From Variovorax sp. (GTDB lineage Bacteria > Pseudomonadota > Gammaproteobacteria > Burkholderiales > Burkholderiaceae_C): a stretch of DNA of 64,000 nt. The stretch covers positions 186,001-250,000 of the forward strand of contig JAGIAI010000002.1 of NCBI GenBank assembly GCA_017744935.1, written 5' to 3'. The position numbers and the translations under genes were made by a program. Below the pieces are notes generated by a model. That model saw nothing but the letters and a program-made list of their open reading frames with translations. It was not told the origin of the DNA and did not search any database. Numbering within the stretch: position 1 is the stretch's first letter; each line of letters begins with the position of its first letter. Below, one piece after another: positions 52,042 to 60,359 of this stretch.

Positions 52042-52069
52042 AATCGATACAATGTATATTATGTAAAAT
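52042..52069. other. dif: Candidate dif site (XerC/XerD chromosome dimer resolution)
   Basis: The 28-bp site consists of a left arm AATCGATACAA, centre TGTATA and right arm TTATGTAAAAT. The centre is identical to the E. coli dif centre and the right (XerD) arm differs from TTATGTTAAAT at one base; the left (XerC) arm is diverged, as is common. It is an AT-rich island in a GC-rich intergenic stretch (52008-52229). The polarity of GGGNAGGG octamers reverses around it, as expected for the FtsK loading map at a terminus. Nothing else is recognisable in the gap. Confidence 0.82.
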
Positions 52070-52229
52070 CAAAGATGCGAAGGATGATCGATTCCCTGCC
52101 TCCAAATCCGAGGCTCGGTTTCGATCGGGTTCGTGAGCAACGCACTGCTGGCGATTGCCGAACGAATCGGGCCCGGGCGGCAGCATGCCTGAGCCTGCTA
52201 CCGCGAAGGCGCGCCCGCCCCTTTCTCCG

Positions 52230-53687
52230 TCAAGCGTGTGCCGTCGCAGCCGCTGTGCGTGGACGCAGCGTGGCCATCACGAGGTACACACTGCCGCCGA
52301 CCGCCACGCCGATGAACCAGCCGTAGATGTTCCACCAGGCCGGAAGCAGGTTCGTGAAGTTCGGCAGGAAGGTGGAAAACAGGCTGCCGACCCCGGTCGC
52401 CACGAGTGCATTGACGTTCCAGCCGCCCTCGTAGCGATACTCGCCGTGCTCCTGGTAGAGCGCCGCCACGTTGATGTTGCTCTTGGCCACGATGTAGTAG
52501 TCCACGAGGATCACGCCCAGGAGCGGGCCCATCGTCGCGCCGATCGCGTTCACGAAATGGGCCGCGTTGCCCTCCCACGGCGCAAAGGGATAGAGCACGA
52601 GTGCGATCAATGCGGCGATCACCCCACCCCGCTTGAAGCTGATCGCCTTGGGAAATGTGTTCGAGATGTCGAAGGCCGCAGAGACGAAATTGGCCACCAC
52701 GTTGATGCCCAGCGTGGCAACCGCAAATGTGATCGCGGCGATCAGAGCGAGCACCCAGCTGTCGAACTTGGCGGAGATCTGCTCGGGATGCAGCAGCACT
52801 TCGCCATAGACTTTGAACGCCGCGATGGTGGTCACGCCGGCGACCAGCGAAAAGGCGATCAGGTTGATCGGCAGGCCCCACAGGTTGCCCGTGCGCACGG
52901 CCTCCTTGTTCTTCGCGAAGCGCGAGAAATCGCAGAAGTTGAGGTAGAGCGCCGCGAAGTAGGTGATCCAGGTGGCGCCGACCGCCATCAACGCCCAGAA
53001 GGAGCCGGGCTCCCCGGAAACGCCGACGTCCTTGGTTTTTTCGAGCAAGAGCTCCATGGGGATGCCGTGCTCGAACGAGAAGCCGCCAGCCTTGACGCAC
53101 AAACCGATTGCCAGGATCAGCATCGCAATCCAGACCGCTGGCCCCGCCCAGTCCTGGAAGCGGCGAACGGTCTCCATGCCTTTCTGGATGATCAGCAGTT
53201 GCAGTCCCCAGACCACAACGTAGCAAATCACTTCTAGCCCTGAGTGCCCGAGGAAGTGCACGTTCTTGTAGAAGTCGAGGATCGCGTCGTTGCGGATCAA
53301 CAATGCAACCACAGCGCTTGCGGCCGCGGCGGTTTGCGCTCCGTACCAGAAGCAGGCCACCACAGCCCGCACCATGGCCGCCAGGTTGGCGCCCCATACT
53401 CCGAAGGAGGCGCGCGCCAGGACGGGGTAAGGCACGCCCGTCTTCTCGCCGGCATAGCCGATCAGGTTCATCAGCGCGAAGATCACCAACGAGCCGAGCC
53501 CGATGGCCAGCAGGAAATTCAGGAAGCTGCCGCACAGCAGAAACAGGCTGGCCGCGAGGTAGTAGCCCCAGAGGCTGTGCACGTCTGAAGTCCAGACGTT
53601 AAAGATGCTGAAGGCGCCCCATCGACGATCCCTCGCGGGCGCCAGATCTTCGTTGTAGAGGCCTGGGGAAAGATTGCGGATCTCCAT
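52230..53687 (-). CDS. NCS1 family nucleobase:cation symporter
   Basis: A 485-residue, 12-helix transporter of the NCS1 family (cytosine, allantoin, hydantoin and related substrates). Typical parts are NEDLAPARDRRWGAFSIFNVW at the N-terminus (key run NEDLAPA), GVPYPVLARASFGVWGAN in helix 3 and FVSAAFDISNTFPKAISF. The start follows GAGGAG. No catabolic genes for such compounds lie next to it, so the substrate is open. An inverted repeat lies 26 bp upstream. Confidence 0.92.
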   Translation of the reverse strand: MEIRNLSPGLYNEDLAPARDRRWGAFSIFNVWTSDVHSLWGYYLAASLFLLCGSFLNFLLAIGLGSLVIFALMNLIGYAGEKTGVPYPVLARASFGVWGANLAAMVRAVVACFWYGAQTAAAASAVVALLIRNDAILDFYKNVHFLGHSGLEVICYVVVWGLQLLIIQKGMETVRRFQDWAGPAVWIAMLILAIGLCVKAGGFSFEHGIPMELLLEKTKDVGVSGEPGSFWALMAVGATWITYFAALYLNFCDFSRFAKNKEAVRTGNLWGLPINLIAFSLVAGVTTIAAFKVYGEVLLHPEQISAKFDSWVLALIAAITFAVATLGINVVANFVSAAFDISNTFPKAISFKRGGVIAALIALVLYPFAPWEGNAAHFVNAIGATMGPLLGVILVDYYIVAKSNINVAALYQEHGEYRYEGGWNVNALVATGVGSLFSTFLPNFTNLLPAWWNIYGWFIGVAVGGSVYLVMATLRPRTAAATAHA

Positions 53688-53712
53688 GGCGGTCTCCTCA
53701 TGGCTATCTCGC

Positions 53713-53730
53713 CGGACACTAACATGTCCG
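53713..53730. promoter_or_regulatory. Inverted-repeat operator candidate upstream of the NCS1 gene
   Basis: CGGACA, six bases, TGTCCG: a perfect 6+6 dyad in the 133-bp gap between the divergent NCS1 transporter and yceH genes, closer to the transporter start. No cognate regulator gene is adjacent. Confidence 0.45.
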
Positions 53731-53820
53731 CACCATCTTGGGGAGACCCATCGACACGTCGCTTGGCCTTAGCATTGCGCCAATCTCTCGCGGTCACCGC
53801 GACGCATCCAATCCGAATTC

Positions 53821-54483
53821 ATGTCCAGCCTTCGAGCCCTCTCCCCTCTTGAAACCCGCGTGCTCGGCGTTCTCTCCGAGAAGCAGCGCACGGCTCCCGA
53901 CAGCTATCCGCTCACCCTCAACTCGCTGGTTGCCGGCTGCAACCAGAAGACGAGCCGCAACCCGATCCTGGACGTCTCCGAGGCCGACGTGCAGGCGACG
54001 CTTGACAGCCTCAAGTCCTTGAGCCTGGTGACAGAGTCGAGCGGTGGGCGTGCGTATCGCTACGCGCACAACATCGATGGCGTGCTGCGGATTCCATCGC
54101 AATCGATCGCCCTGCTCACGGTGCTGATGCTGCGGGGGCCGCAGACGGCGGGAGAACTCCGCATCGCGACGGACCGCATGCACAACTTCGCGGACATCTC
54201 GTCCGTCGAAGCTTTCCTCGATGAACTGGCCGAACGGCCCGCAGGCGGCCTCGTCCTCAAGCTGCCTCGCCTGCCTGGCGCGCGCGAAAGTCGATGGGCT
54301 CACCTGCTAAGCGGTCCCCCAGCGGAAGACGCGCCTGCCGCCATGCCTGGCGGCGACGATGTATCTCTGGGTGAAGTGGCCGCGCTGAAGGCCAACGTGG
54401 CCCGTCTGGAGGCCGAGCTTGCGGCGATAAAGGCCCTGGTCGCCCGAATCTGCTCGGAACTCGGGATCAGCGACGCTTCCTAG
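53821..54483 (+). CDS. yceH: YceH family protein (DUF480)
   Basis: A 220-residue cytoplasmic protein of the YceH/DUF480 family, made of two winged-helix domains. Diagnostic parts are LETRVLGVLSEKQRTAPDSY, LVAGCNQKTSRNP and LLTVLMLRGPQTAGELR. The C-terminal 40 residues form a coiled-coil-like helix (VAALKANVARLEAELAAIKA). The function is not established; a regulatory role is suggested by the fold. Its stop overlaps the stop region of the converging cyclase gene by 4 bp. Confidence 0.93.
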   Translation: MSSLRALSPLETRVLGVLSEKQRTAPDSYPLTLNSLVAGCNQKTSRNPILDVSEADVQATLDSLKSLSLVTESSGGRAYRYAHNIDGVLRIPSQSIALLTVLMLRGPQTAGELRIATDRMHNFADISSVEAFLDELAERPAGGLVLKLPRLPGARESRWAHLLSGPPAEDAPAAMPGGDDVSLGEVAALKANVARLEAELAAIKALVARICSELGISDAS

Positions 54484-55427
54484 CGAAGGTCGCGGCGCCC
54501 GAGCAGCACGTTGCCGCCAGTCGTGTTGAAGGAAATGGTCGGCGCGCTGAAGTCGCTCAGTGGCGCCCCAAGGCCGATTTCGCCGCTACCGTGCAACACG
54601 CATTCGTCACGCCTCAGCGCAATCTCGCCGCTCGCGCCCGCGGTGCCGTGGAAGCGCACCCAGGTGCCATACGTGCTGACGTCGACGAGGACGCAACTGC
54701 CATGCCGTGATTCGATCCGGGCGTGCAGACGCGAAACGCGCGGGTCGTTGACGACGAACTGCGCTTCGTCGACCCGGCCCAAGTGAATCGGCAGGTCTTC
54801 GACACGGAACAGCGTGCGCACGTCAAGCCACGCCAACTCGATCTGTCCGAACGACGAATCAGGTCCGCGCGCGGACGGGACCAGCGAAGCCGGCATGGTC
54901 AGGAACTCGGACACCTCGTCCTGCCAGTCGATGCGATGGACGATCGGCATCTCGTTCTTGCCGCGGATGTTGATGGGACCGAGGCTGCGATGGCGCACTT
55001 CGCCTTCGTGCAATTGTTCGATCACCGACTCGGTGGCCCAGATCTGCCCTGGGCCCGCGAGGTCGCTGAGGCGGGAGGCAAGGTTGACGGCGTCGCCATA
55101 GCAGTCGCCGTCGACTTCGACGACCTCCCCGCTCGCAACGCCGATCTGCAGTTCCATGCGTAGCGGAGTCGGCCAGGTCTGAAGGCGCTTCTGGTGGTTT
55201 CGCTGCAGTTCGAGCACCGCGCGCGTCGCCGTGATGCCGTTCCCGAAAATGGCGAACACACCGTCGCCAAGAGACTTCACGACACGGCCGCCGTGGGACT
55301 CGCAGACGCCCCCGATCCATTGCGTCAGCCGCGTCACCGTCTCGGTGGCGCGCGCATTTCCCATGGCCTCGAAGACCCTGGTGCTCCCTGTCAGATCAGC
55401 GAAAACGACAGTCGAATTGACGCCCAT
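54480..55427 (-). CDS. Class III adenylate/guanylate cyclase fused to an FHA domain
   Basis: A 315-residue signalling protein. Residues about 5-165 form a class III nucleotide cyclase domain with metal-binding Asp in VVFADLTGST, VVKSLGDGVFAIF (Lys and second Asp), and GDCYGDAVNLASRL with the transition-state Asn and Arg. All key residues are visible, so it may be active. Residues about 210-290 form an FHA phosphothreonine-binding domain (LGRVDEAQFVVND, then VSRLHARIESRHG). No membrane segment is visible. It is convergent with yceH. Confidence 0.88.
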   Translation of the reverse strand: MGVNSTVVFADLTGSTRVFEAMGNARATETVTRLTQWIGGVCESHGGRVVKSLGDGVFAIFGNGITATRAVLELQRNHQKRLQTWPTPLRMELQIGVASGEVVEVDGDCYGDAVNLASRLSDLAGPGQIWATESVIEQLHEGEVRHRSLGPINIRGKNEMPIVHRIDWQDEVSEFLTMPASLVPSARGPDSSFGQIELAWLDVRTLFRVEDLPIHLGRVDEAQFVVNDPRVSRLHARIESRHGSCVLVDVSTYGTWVRFHGTAGASGEIALRRDECVLHGSGEIGLGAPLSDFSAPTISFNTTGGNVLLGRRDLR

Positions 55428-55733
55428 GTTGTGCAGTTTTTGGTAGCCCTCGCCTGGGGATTATGGCAAAGCAGCATGAAAACACCGCCTTAAAGCATCA
55501 AATCGAGCGACTCGCGGGCGAACCCTGTTGCTTTTTCATTTAGTCACACCCGCCGTGAACACTTTCGTTTTTAAAAGTAACACTTAGGTTTAAGTTCTTA
55601 GGTCAACACTTCAACAGAAGCGTGAAGTATGTTGTTTTTAAACATGAAATGATGTTTCCACACTTGTGCGGCCTTCAGGCGAGGCTTAACGTAGGCACCC
55701 ATCAAGGCTTCCCTGGCAACTCGCCTCCTCGCA
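55428..55733. other. AT-rich intergenic region with AACACTT repeats
   Basis: A 306-bp gap between the divergent cyclase-FHA gene and a small conserved gene. From about 55525 to 55665 it is far richer in A+T than the rest of the window. AACACTT occurs three times on the + strand (55558, 55579, 55605), and there are short T/A runs such as GTTTTTAAA. It probably holds the promoter of the 55734 gene and binding sites for an unknown regulator. I see no RNA gene. Confidence 0.5.
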
Positions 55734-56066
55734 ATGGTGTCCTTCAGCAGGTTCTTCCGCTTTCTGTCCTTCCCGGGACTCGGCTCGCGCCGTTCCGTGG
55801 ATCGTCAGATGGGCCAGATCCGCACCGCAATGCTGTCGCTGCTGCAGGTTCACGGCGGTCATTCGGTTCAGCGGGTCGCGCAACGCGTTCGTTTCGCCGG
55901 CGACCTGGAAGCTCTCTGGTACCTGCGCCAGGACGTGCTGACTGCCCTCAGCGCGGTCGACGGAGAAGTTGCGGCACGCCGCCAAATGCGACAAATCAAT
56001 CGCCTCTTCAAGGGCGGCCTGCCCCACGCGATGGGACCGCGAGCCCATCAACGCATCACGAGCTGA
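55734..56066 (+). CDS. Conserved small protein of unknown function
   Basis: A 110-residue protein with coding-like composition and a proper ATG. It has an aromatic/basic start (MVSFSRFFRFLSFPGLGSRR) and a helical middle (LEALWYLRQDVLTALSAVDG), ending in MGPRAHQRITS. I recall near-identical proteins in other Comamonadaceae without a known role. It has no signal peptide or membrane helix. A strong terminator follows 22 bp after its stop, so it is a single-gene transcript. Confidence 0.75.
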   Translation: MVSFSRFFRFLSFPGLGSRRSVDRQMGQIRTAMLSLLQVHGGHSVQRVAQRVRFAGDLEALWYLRQDVLTALSAVDGEVAARRQMRQINRLFKGGLPHAMGPRAHQRITS

Positions 56067-56088
56067 CGGGCTCCCAACAAAGCGCAAT

Positions 56089-56111
56089 GAGGCCACTGGC
56101 CTCTTTTTTTT
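56089..56111 (+). terminator. Intrinsic terminator
   Basis: GAGGCC, a 3-nt loop, GGCCTC, then eight T residues: a textbook rho-independent terminator for the 55734 gene. It also lies 14 bp beyond the converging ldcA-type gene's stop. Confidence 0.88.
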
Positions 56112-56124
56112 GCCCTCGGCCTGC

Positions 56125-57054
56125 TCAATGCGCGTGCCGATGCCCCCAGACCATGAAGACGTCGCGCCCGTCTGCCGCGACTTCGACCTTCGCGCCTACC
56201 GGCAGCAGCACCTTCGTGGGCACATGGCCGAACGGCAGGCCGGTCAGCACGGGCGTCTTGATCAACTCCCGCAGGCGCGCGATCACCGTCTTCATGCCGA
56301 AGCCACGATCGTGAGGAACCTTGCGGACCCCTGTGAAGTGCCCAAGGATCACCGCCTTCTGCCTGGCCAGGACGCCGGCCTGACGCAGTTGGTCGAGCAT
56401 GCGCTCGACGCGATACGGATGTTCGTTGACGTCCTCGAGAAACAAGACGCCCTTGTCGATCGTCGGGAAGTACGGCGTTCCGAGCAAGCTGGTCAGCACG
56501 CAAAGGTTTCCGCCCCAGAGCACCGCGCCATGGATACCGCGGAGTGGTGCCAGGTCTTCGGCGTCACGGGCGGGCATGCGCCAGCCGGTGCCCTCCCCTT
56601 GCCCGCTCAGCAGATCGTCGAAGCAGGCTTCCATGATGTCGTCCGCTCCGTCTTCCGCGCCGAAGTCTTCGCCGACCGCGGGCCCTGCCCACGTGACGCT
56701 GCCGGTCTTCGCGAGCACGGCGTTCTGGAACGCGGTGAAGTCGCTGAGCCCGACGAACTCGGTGCCATCGTGGATCGCCTTCGCCACCGCCTTGTACGGA
56801 ATGGCATCGAGGATGCGCGTCAGTCCATAGCCGCCGCGCGAAATGAGCGCCACATCGGCACCACTGGCCGCGGCACGCGTGATGGCGGCGATGCGGGTCG
56901 CATCGTCGCCTGCGAATCGCTGATGGGTGGACAGTGCGGCTTCATCGATTTCGACTTCGTGGCCGAGAGCCCGAAGGCGTTTGACGCCGCGCTTGAACGC
57001 CGCCTTGTCGCGCACTGCGCTCGAGGGTGAATAGATGTAGATGTGCTTTTTCAC
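56125..57054 (-). CDS. ldcA: LD-carboxypeptidase (LdcA/MccF family)
   Basis: A 309-residue S66 serine peptidase. The conserved RGGYG stretch (about residue 74) and the nucleophile region FVGLSDFTAFQ (Ser at about 104) are present, with the Glu-His pair in FLEDVNEHPYR and LPFGHVPTK. It trims L,D-linked murein tripeptides/tetrapeptides in recycling, or related amide bonds in the MccF branch. It overlaps the tadA gene by 4 bp and ends the paiB-tadA-ldcA operon. Confidence 0.93.
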   Translation of the reverse strand: MKKHIYIYSPSSAVRDKAAFKRGVKRLRALGHEVEIDEAALSTHQRFAGDDATRIAAITRAAASGADVALISRGGYGLTRILDAIPYKAVAKAIHDGTEFVGLSDFTAFQNAVLAKTGSVTWAGPAVGEDFGAEDGADDIMEACFDDLLSGQGEGTGWRMPARDAEDLAPLRGIHGAVLWGGNLCVLTSLLGTPYFPTIDKGVLFLEDVNEHPYRVERMLDQLRQAGVLARQKAVILGHFTGVRKVPHDRGFGMKTVIARLRELIKTPVLTGLPFGHVPTKVLLPVGAKVEVAADGRDVFMVWGHRHAH

Positions 57055-58127
57055 GGGGCGAAGTATCCCATTGCGTCTTTCATGAGCCCTGCTGCTTGTG
57101 CCGTGTCGGGACCGGATACGCGCTTCGGCGTGCGTCCCATGGCCCGCAGTGCGGCCTCGTGCCCACGATCAGGAAAGGGCGCACGCCATGCATCGGCGGC
57201 GTTCTCACCCGCGTCGGGTACAGGCATCACGTGCAGAAAGCGCGACGGCGCAGCTGAGGCCAGCAGCGATGCGAGTGCAGCACCACCGGCACTGTGAACA
57301 AGCACCACAGGCCCAGGAGCGACCCGGTCGAGCCATTCCAGCAAGACATCGCGATGCCAATCCAGTCGGTGGACGTCCTCGCGCTTGGGCTTGTCGCTCA
57401 TGCCGAAGCCGATCAGATCCGGCGCCAGAACGCGCGCATCCTTCAAGCGGGCGAGATGGCGGAAAAGGTAGCTCCACTCGCCAGGGCCGTGGACACAGAG
57501 CAACACGCGCTTCGAATGCTTCGGACCTTCATCGAGGAAGTGCATTCGCCATCCCTGAAGCGCCGGCAGATCGCTCACGTAGTTCGCTTCGAAGTCGTAG
57601 TCCGCGAGAGAGGCAAAGCGTTCGGGCGGTGTGCGCAGCGCGTTGTCTCGCAGTGGTTCGGCGGCCACGCGGGCTTCGTTGCGGCGGTCCTGGAAAAAGG
57701 ACTGCAAGAGCGCCTGACACTCCTGCGCGAGCACACCGCCCTCGACCGACGTGTGGTGATTGAGTTGCGGAGGAGCGAACAGGTCGACCACCGAACCGGC
57801 CGCGCCGGTCTTGGGATCGGCGGCACCGAAAACGACACGCTTGAGCCGCGCATGAATCATCGCACCGGCGCACATCGGACAGGGTTCCAGCGTGACGAAG
57901 AGCTCGCAGCCGTCGAGCCGGTAGTTGCCGAGCGCCGCACCCGCTGCGCGCAGCGCGTTCACTTCCGCATGAGCACTCGGGTCGTGCTTCGCTACCGGCG
58001 AATTGCTTCCCACCGCAACCAGCACGCCATCCTTCACGACCACCGCACCGATTGGCACTTCGCCGGCATCGCCCGCGCGGCGGGCTTCGGCAAGCGCAAG
58101 CTGCATCCAATGCGCGTCAGTTGTCAT
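57051..58127 (-). CDS. tadA: tRNA adenosine(34) deaminase TadA with a C-terminal degenerate alpha/beta-hydrolase domain
   Basis: A 358-residue fusion. Residues 1-155 are TadA, with zinc/catalytic HAE (53-55) and PCPMC (82-86), which makes inosine at the wobble position of tRNA-Arg. Residues about 165-358 are related to haloalkane dehalogenase/epoxide hydrolase proteins (CVHGPGEWSYLFRHL, DLIGFGMSDKP). That part looks decayed: the nucleophile elbow is VHSAGG, without the first Gly, the lid is missing, and no catalytic His is apparent. The chain is much shorter than intact versions. It overlaps ldcA by 4 bp and the small gene upstream by 11 bp. Confidence 0.9.
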   Translation of the reverse strand: MTTDAHWMQLALAEARRAGDAGEVPIGAVVVKDGVLVAVGSNSPVAKHDPSAHAEVNALRAAGAALGNYRLDGCELFVTLEPCPMCAGAMIHARLKRVVFGAADPKTGAAGSVVDLFAPPQLNHHTSVEGGVLAQECQALLQSFFQDRRNEARVAAEPLRDNALRTPPERFASLADYDFEANYVSDLPALQGWRMHFLDEGPKHSKRVLLCVHGPGEWSYLFRHLARLKDARVLAPDLIGFGMSDKPKREDVHRLDWHRDVLLEWLDRVAPGPVVLVHSAGGAALASLLASAAPSRFLHVMPVPDAGENAADAWRAPFPDRGHEAALRAMGRTPKRVSGPDTAQAAGLMKDAMGYFAP

Positions 58128-58344
58128 CCGGCACAGGACGCCGCTGTTGCGCGGCGTCGAGCGATTGCTTGAACTGCTCCTGGATCTGCCGGCTTTGCGC
58201 CCGAACGTCGCCCGCCGGTGCTTCCACGGTCGTTTGCGAGGCCGACGGCAGTACGGGCGCGACGGCCGAGTTCATCTGCTTCTTGGCCAGCACGCCGACA
58301 ACGAGCAGCGCGAGCACGAGTCCGATCAGTCCGATGACGCGCAT
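58117..58344 (-). CDS. Small membrane-anchored protein of unknown function
   Basis: A 75-residue protein. The N-terminal hydrophobic helix (RVIGLIGLVLALLVVGVLA, residues 2-20) could be a signal anchor, and the rest is hydrophilic (RAQSRQIQEQFKQSLDAAQQ) and likely periplasmic and helical. The ATG at 58344 is 1 bp after the PaiB stop; its own stop lies inside the tadA start (11-bp overlap), so it is part of that operon. Confidence 0.75.
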   Translation of the reverse strand: MRVIGLIGLVLALLVVGVLAKKQMNSAVAPVLPSASQTTVEAPAGDVRAQSRQIQEQFKQSLDAAQQRRPVPDDN

Positions 58345-58345
58345 C

Positions 58346-58990
58346 TCAGTTTTCTCCGATGGGTGCCGGGGCAACCTGCATGCCCAGGCGCTCCATCCAG
58401 CCGGCCAGTGCGCGCTCATCGGGTGAGCCTTCGCTGTACACCGAATGCATCGCGACATGCGATTCCTTGCGATGCTGGTTCAGCTTGACCTTGCATTGCA
58501 GGGCGGTGATGCGCAGTTCGAAGCCCACGATGCCGGCCAGCATCTTGTGCTGGAACTCCTCGCCCAGATCGCGCCACTGCTGCGCATAGGCGGGCTCGTG
58601 CTGGCCGATGAGTCGCTTCAGCAGCGCATCCTTTTCATCGGGCGTTTCGATCAGGCGGGCCTCGACCGTGCAGTGCACTGCGAGGTAGTTCCACGTCGGA
58701 ACACGGGCGAGATCGGGATAGACCGACGGGGACAGATAGGCGTGCGGTCCGAGAAAGGAAGCCACCGCCTTGGGTCGCGCCTGAAGGTGGCGCCAGTGAG
58801 GATTGGGCTTGGCACAGTGCCCCAGCAGCGACCAGTCGCCCTGCCCTCGATCGTCCAGCACCAGCGGCAGGTGCGTGATGAAGGGCAGGCCCTCGTCATC
58901 GGTCGAGACGAGGCTGGCAAAGGGGTACGAACGCATCAGCTCCACGGCGACCTCGTGGTCGGTGGAGTTGAACTGTGGGGGCATGTACAT
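58346..58990 (-). CDS. PaiB-type FMN-binding regulatory protein
   Basis: A 214-residue protein of the PaiB/FMN-binding split-barrel family. Family stretches are MYMPPQFNSTD, YPFASLVSTDDEGLPFITHL (core FASLVS), AKPNPHW, ARVPTWNYLAVHCTVE and KMLAGIVGFEL. It is described in Bacillus as a negative regulator of sporulation and protease genes; in proteobacteria the role is unknown and likely involves flavin binding. It is first in the paiB-small gene-tadA-ldcA operon. Confidence 0.9.
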   Translation of the reverse strand: MYMPPQFNSTDHEVAVELMRSYPFASLVSTDDEGLPFITHLPLVLDDRGQGDWSLLGHCAKPNPHWRHLQARPKAVASFLGPHAYLSPSVYPDLARVPTWNYLAVHCTVEARLIETPDEKDALLKRLIGQHEPAYAQQWRDLGEEFQHKMLAGIVGFELRITALQCKVKLNQHRKESHVAMHSVYSEGSPDERALAGWMERLGMQVAPAPIGEN

Positions 58991-59033
58991 GGGCGATCCT
59001 GTCTCAGGAATCGCCCGATTGTGCTCGACCGCG

Positions 59034-59738
59034 CTAGCGTGCGCCCGCGGTTTTCAGCTTTTTGAGCATCGCCTCGTAGCCTCGCGCCTTGGCGAGTTGC
59101 AGCGGTGTGTTGCCCTGTCGGTCCGCGAGTTGCGTATTGGCGCCGGCATCGACCAGCGCGGCCAGCGTGCGTTGATGACGTGGGCCGCCGTCGCCGAGAA
59201 CTATCGATTCGATCAACGCCGTCCAGTGGAGGTTGTTGACGTGATCGAGCGGCGCGCCGGCACGGATCAGCATGCGAACGACTTCGTCGTGCCCGAGGTG
59301 CGCCGCCGCGATGAGCGCCGTGCCGTCGTAGCGGCTGGTGGTCTGCCCCGCCTTTGCGCCGAGCGAAAGCAGCAGCGACAGCGTCTGAGGATCGTCCGCG
59401 ACCGCGGCGATCGTGACGGCGTCGTAGCGGTCGTTCTCGAGAAGATCGAGCTTTGCGCCAGCCTTGGCAAGCAGCGCGACGATTTCGCGCTGCCGCGCAT
59501 AGGTCGCGACCTGCAGCGGCGTGCGGCCATACGCGTCGCGCGCGTCGAAATCGGCGCCGGCCGCGATCAGCGCCTTGACCTTCGCGACATCGCCGCGCCA
59601 CGCCGCCTGATGCAGGCCCTGATAGGCCTGTACCTCGGCGGCGGAAGGCGGCACCTGCGCGATCGACAACGTCGGCGCCATCGCGACGAGCGCGCCGAGG
59701 ACGACCGCCAACCAATGCCGACGCTGCAAGGTGGGCAT
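59034..59738 (-). CDS. Secreted ankyrin-repeat protein
   Basis: A 234-residue protein with a signal peptide (RRHWLAVVLGALVAMAPTLS, cleavage near SIAQ) and about six ankyrin repeats from residue 40 on, with clear copies such as GDVAKVKALIAAGADFDARD and GYEAMLKKLKTAGAR. It is probably periplasmic. The ATG at 59738 is 5 bp after the GlcG-like stop; ATG is preferred to an upstream in-frame start because it leaves a proper signal peptide. Its partner could be the GlcG-like protein. Confidence 0.85.
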   Translation of the reverse strand: MPTLQRRHWLAVVLGALVAMAPTLSIAQVPPSAAEVQAYQGLHQAAWRGDVAKVKALIAAGADFDARDAYGRTPLQVATYARQREIVALLAKAGAKLDLLENDRYDAVTIAAVADDPQTLSLLLSLGAKAGQTTSRYDGTALIAAAHLGHDEVVRMLIRAGAPLDHVNNLHWTALIESIVLGDGGPRHQRTLAALVDAGANTQLADRQGNTPLQLAKARGYEAMLKKLKTAGAR

Positions 59739-59743
59739 CCCGA

Positions 59744-60253
59744 TCAGCCCAGTTGCGCCTTGACCTTTTCGAGCGCTGCGTTGGCGCATTGCTCGTCCAG
59801 ATGGCCACCCGGTGCACCGCCGACGCCCACGGCGCCGATGACTTCATTGCCCGACTTGACCGGTACGCCGCCGCCCAGCAGCAGGAAGCCGGGGATGTTG
59901 ACCAGGTTGGCCGCACCGGGGTTCTTCTGCGCGTTTTCCATCATGGCCGACGTGGGCGCCTTGGCGGATGCCGAGGTCCAGGCCTTGCGCTCGCTGGCAC
60001 CCAGCGTATGTGCCCCCGCGTTGTCGGCGCGCTGGACCGCGCGCACGACGCCGGAGCGGTCGACGACCGTTGCGCTCACCGAGTAGCCGTTGGCGGCGCA
60101 GGCGGCCACGCTGGCGGCGGCGATCTGGTTCGCGAGTTCGAGCGACATGGCCTTTTCGGTGCGCACGGCGGGTGCCGGGCTCTGCGCCTGAGCGGTCACT
60201 GCGGCGGCTGCGAGAAGTGCGGCGAGTGCGCCGAGGCGAAGGGACGATTGCAT
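59744..60253 (-). CDS. GlcG/HbpS-like heme-binding family protein (exported)
   Basis: A 169-residue protein with a clear signal peptide (LRLGALAALLAAAAVTAQA, cleavage near AQA/QS) and a GlcG/HbpS domain (LELANQIAAASVAACAANGY, VVDRSGVVRAVQRADNAGAH, GGVPVKSGNEVIGAVGVGG). Some family members bind heme; the bacterial role is often unclear, and they appear near alcohol/aldehyde oxidation genes. It sits downstream of a two-component system and its 106-bp leader carries a palindrome; the ankyrin gene follows. Confidence 0.88.
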   Translation of the reverse strand: MQSSLRLGALAALLAAAAVTAQAQSPAPAVRTEKAMSLELANQIAAASVAACAANGYSVSATVVDRSGVVRAVQRADNAGAHTLGASERKAWTSASAKAPTSAMMENAQKNPGAANLVNIPGFLLLGGGVPVKSGNEVIGAVGVGGAPGGHLDEQCANAALEKVKAQLG

Positions 60254-60359
60254 GAGGATCTCCGAAGGTTGTGGTTTCGTGGGGCCAGCGTTTCGCCAGC
60301 CGCCGGGTAACTTTAGAAGTCCCGCCTCTGCAAAGGTATTCGTACGGCTACGCGCGCCG

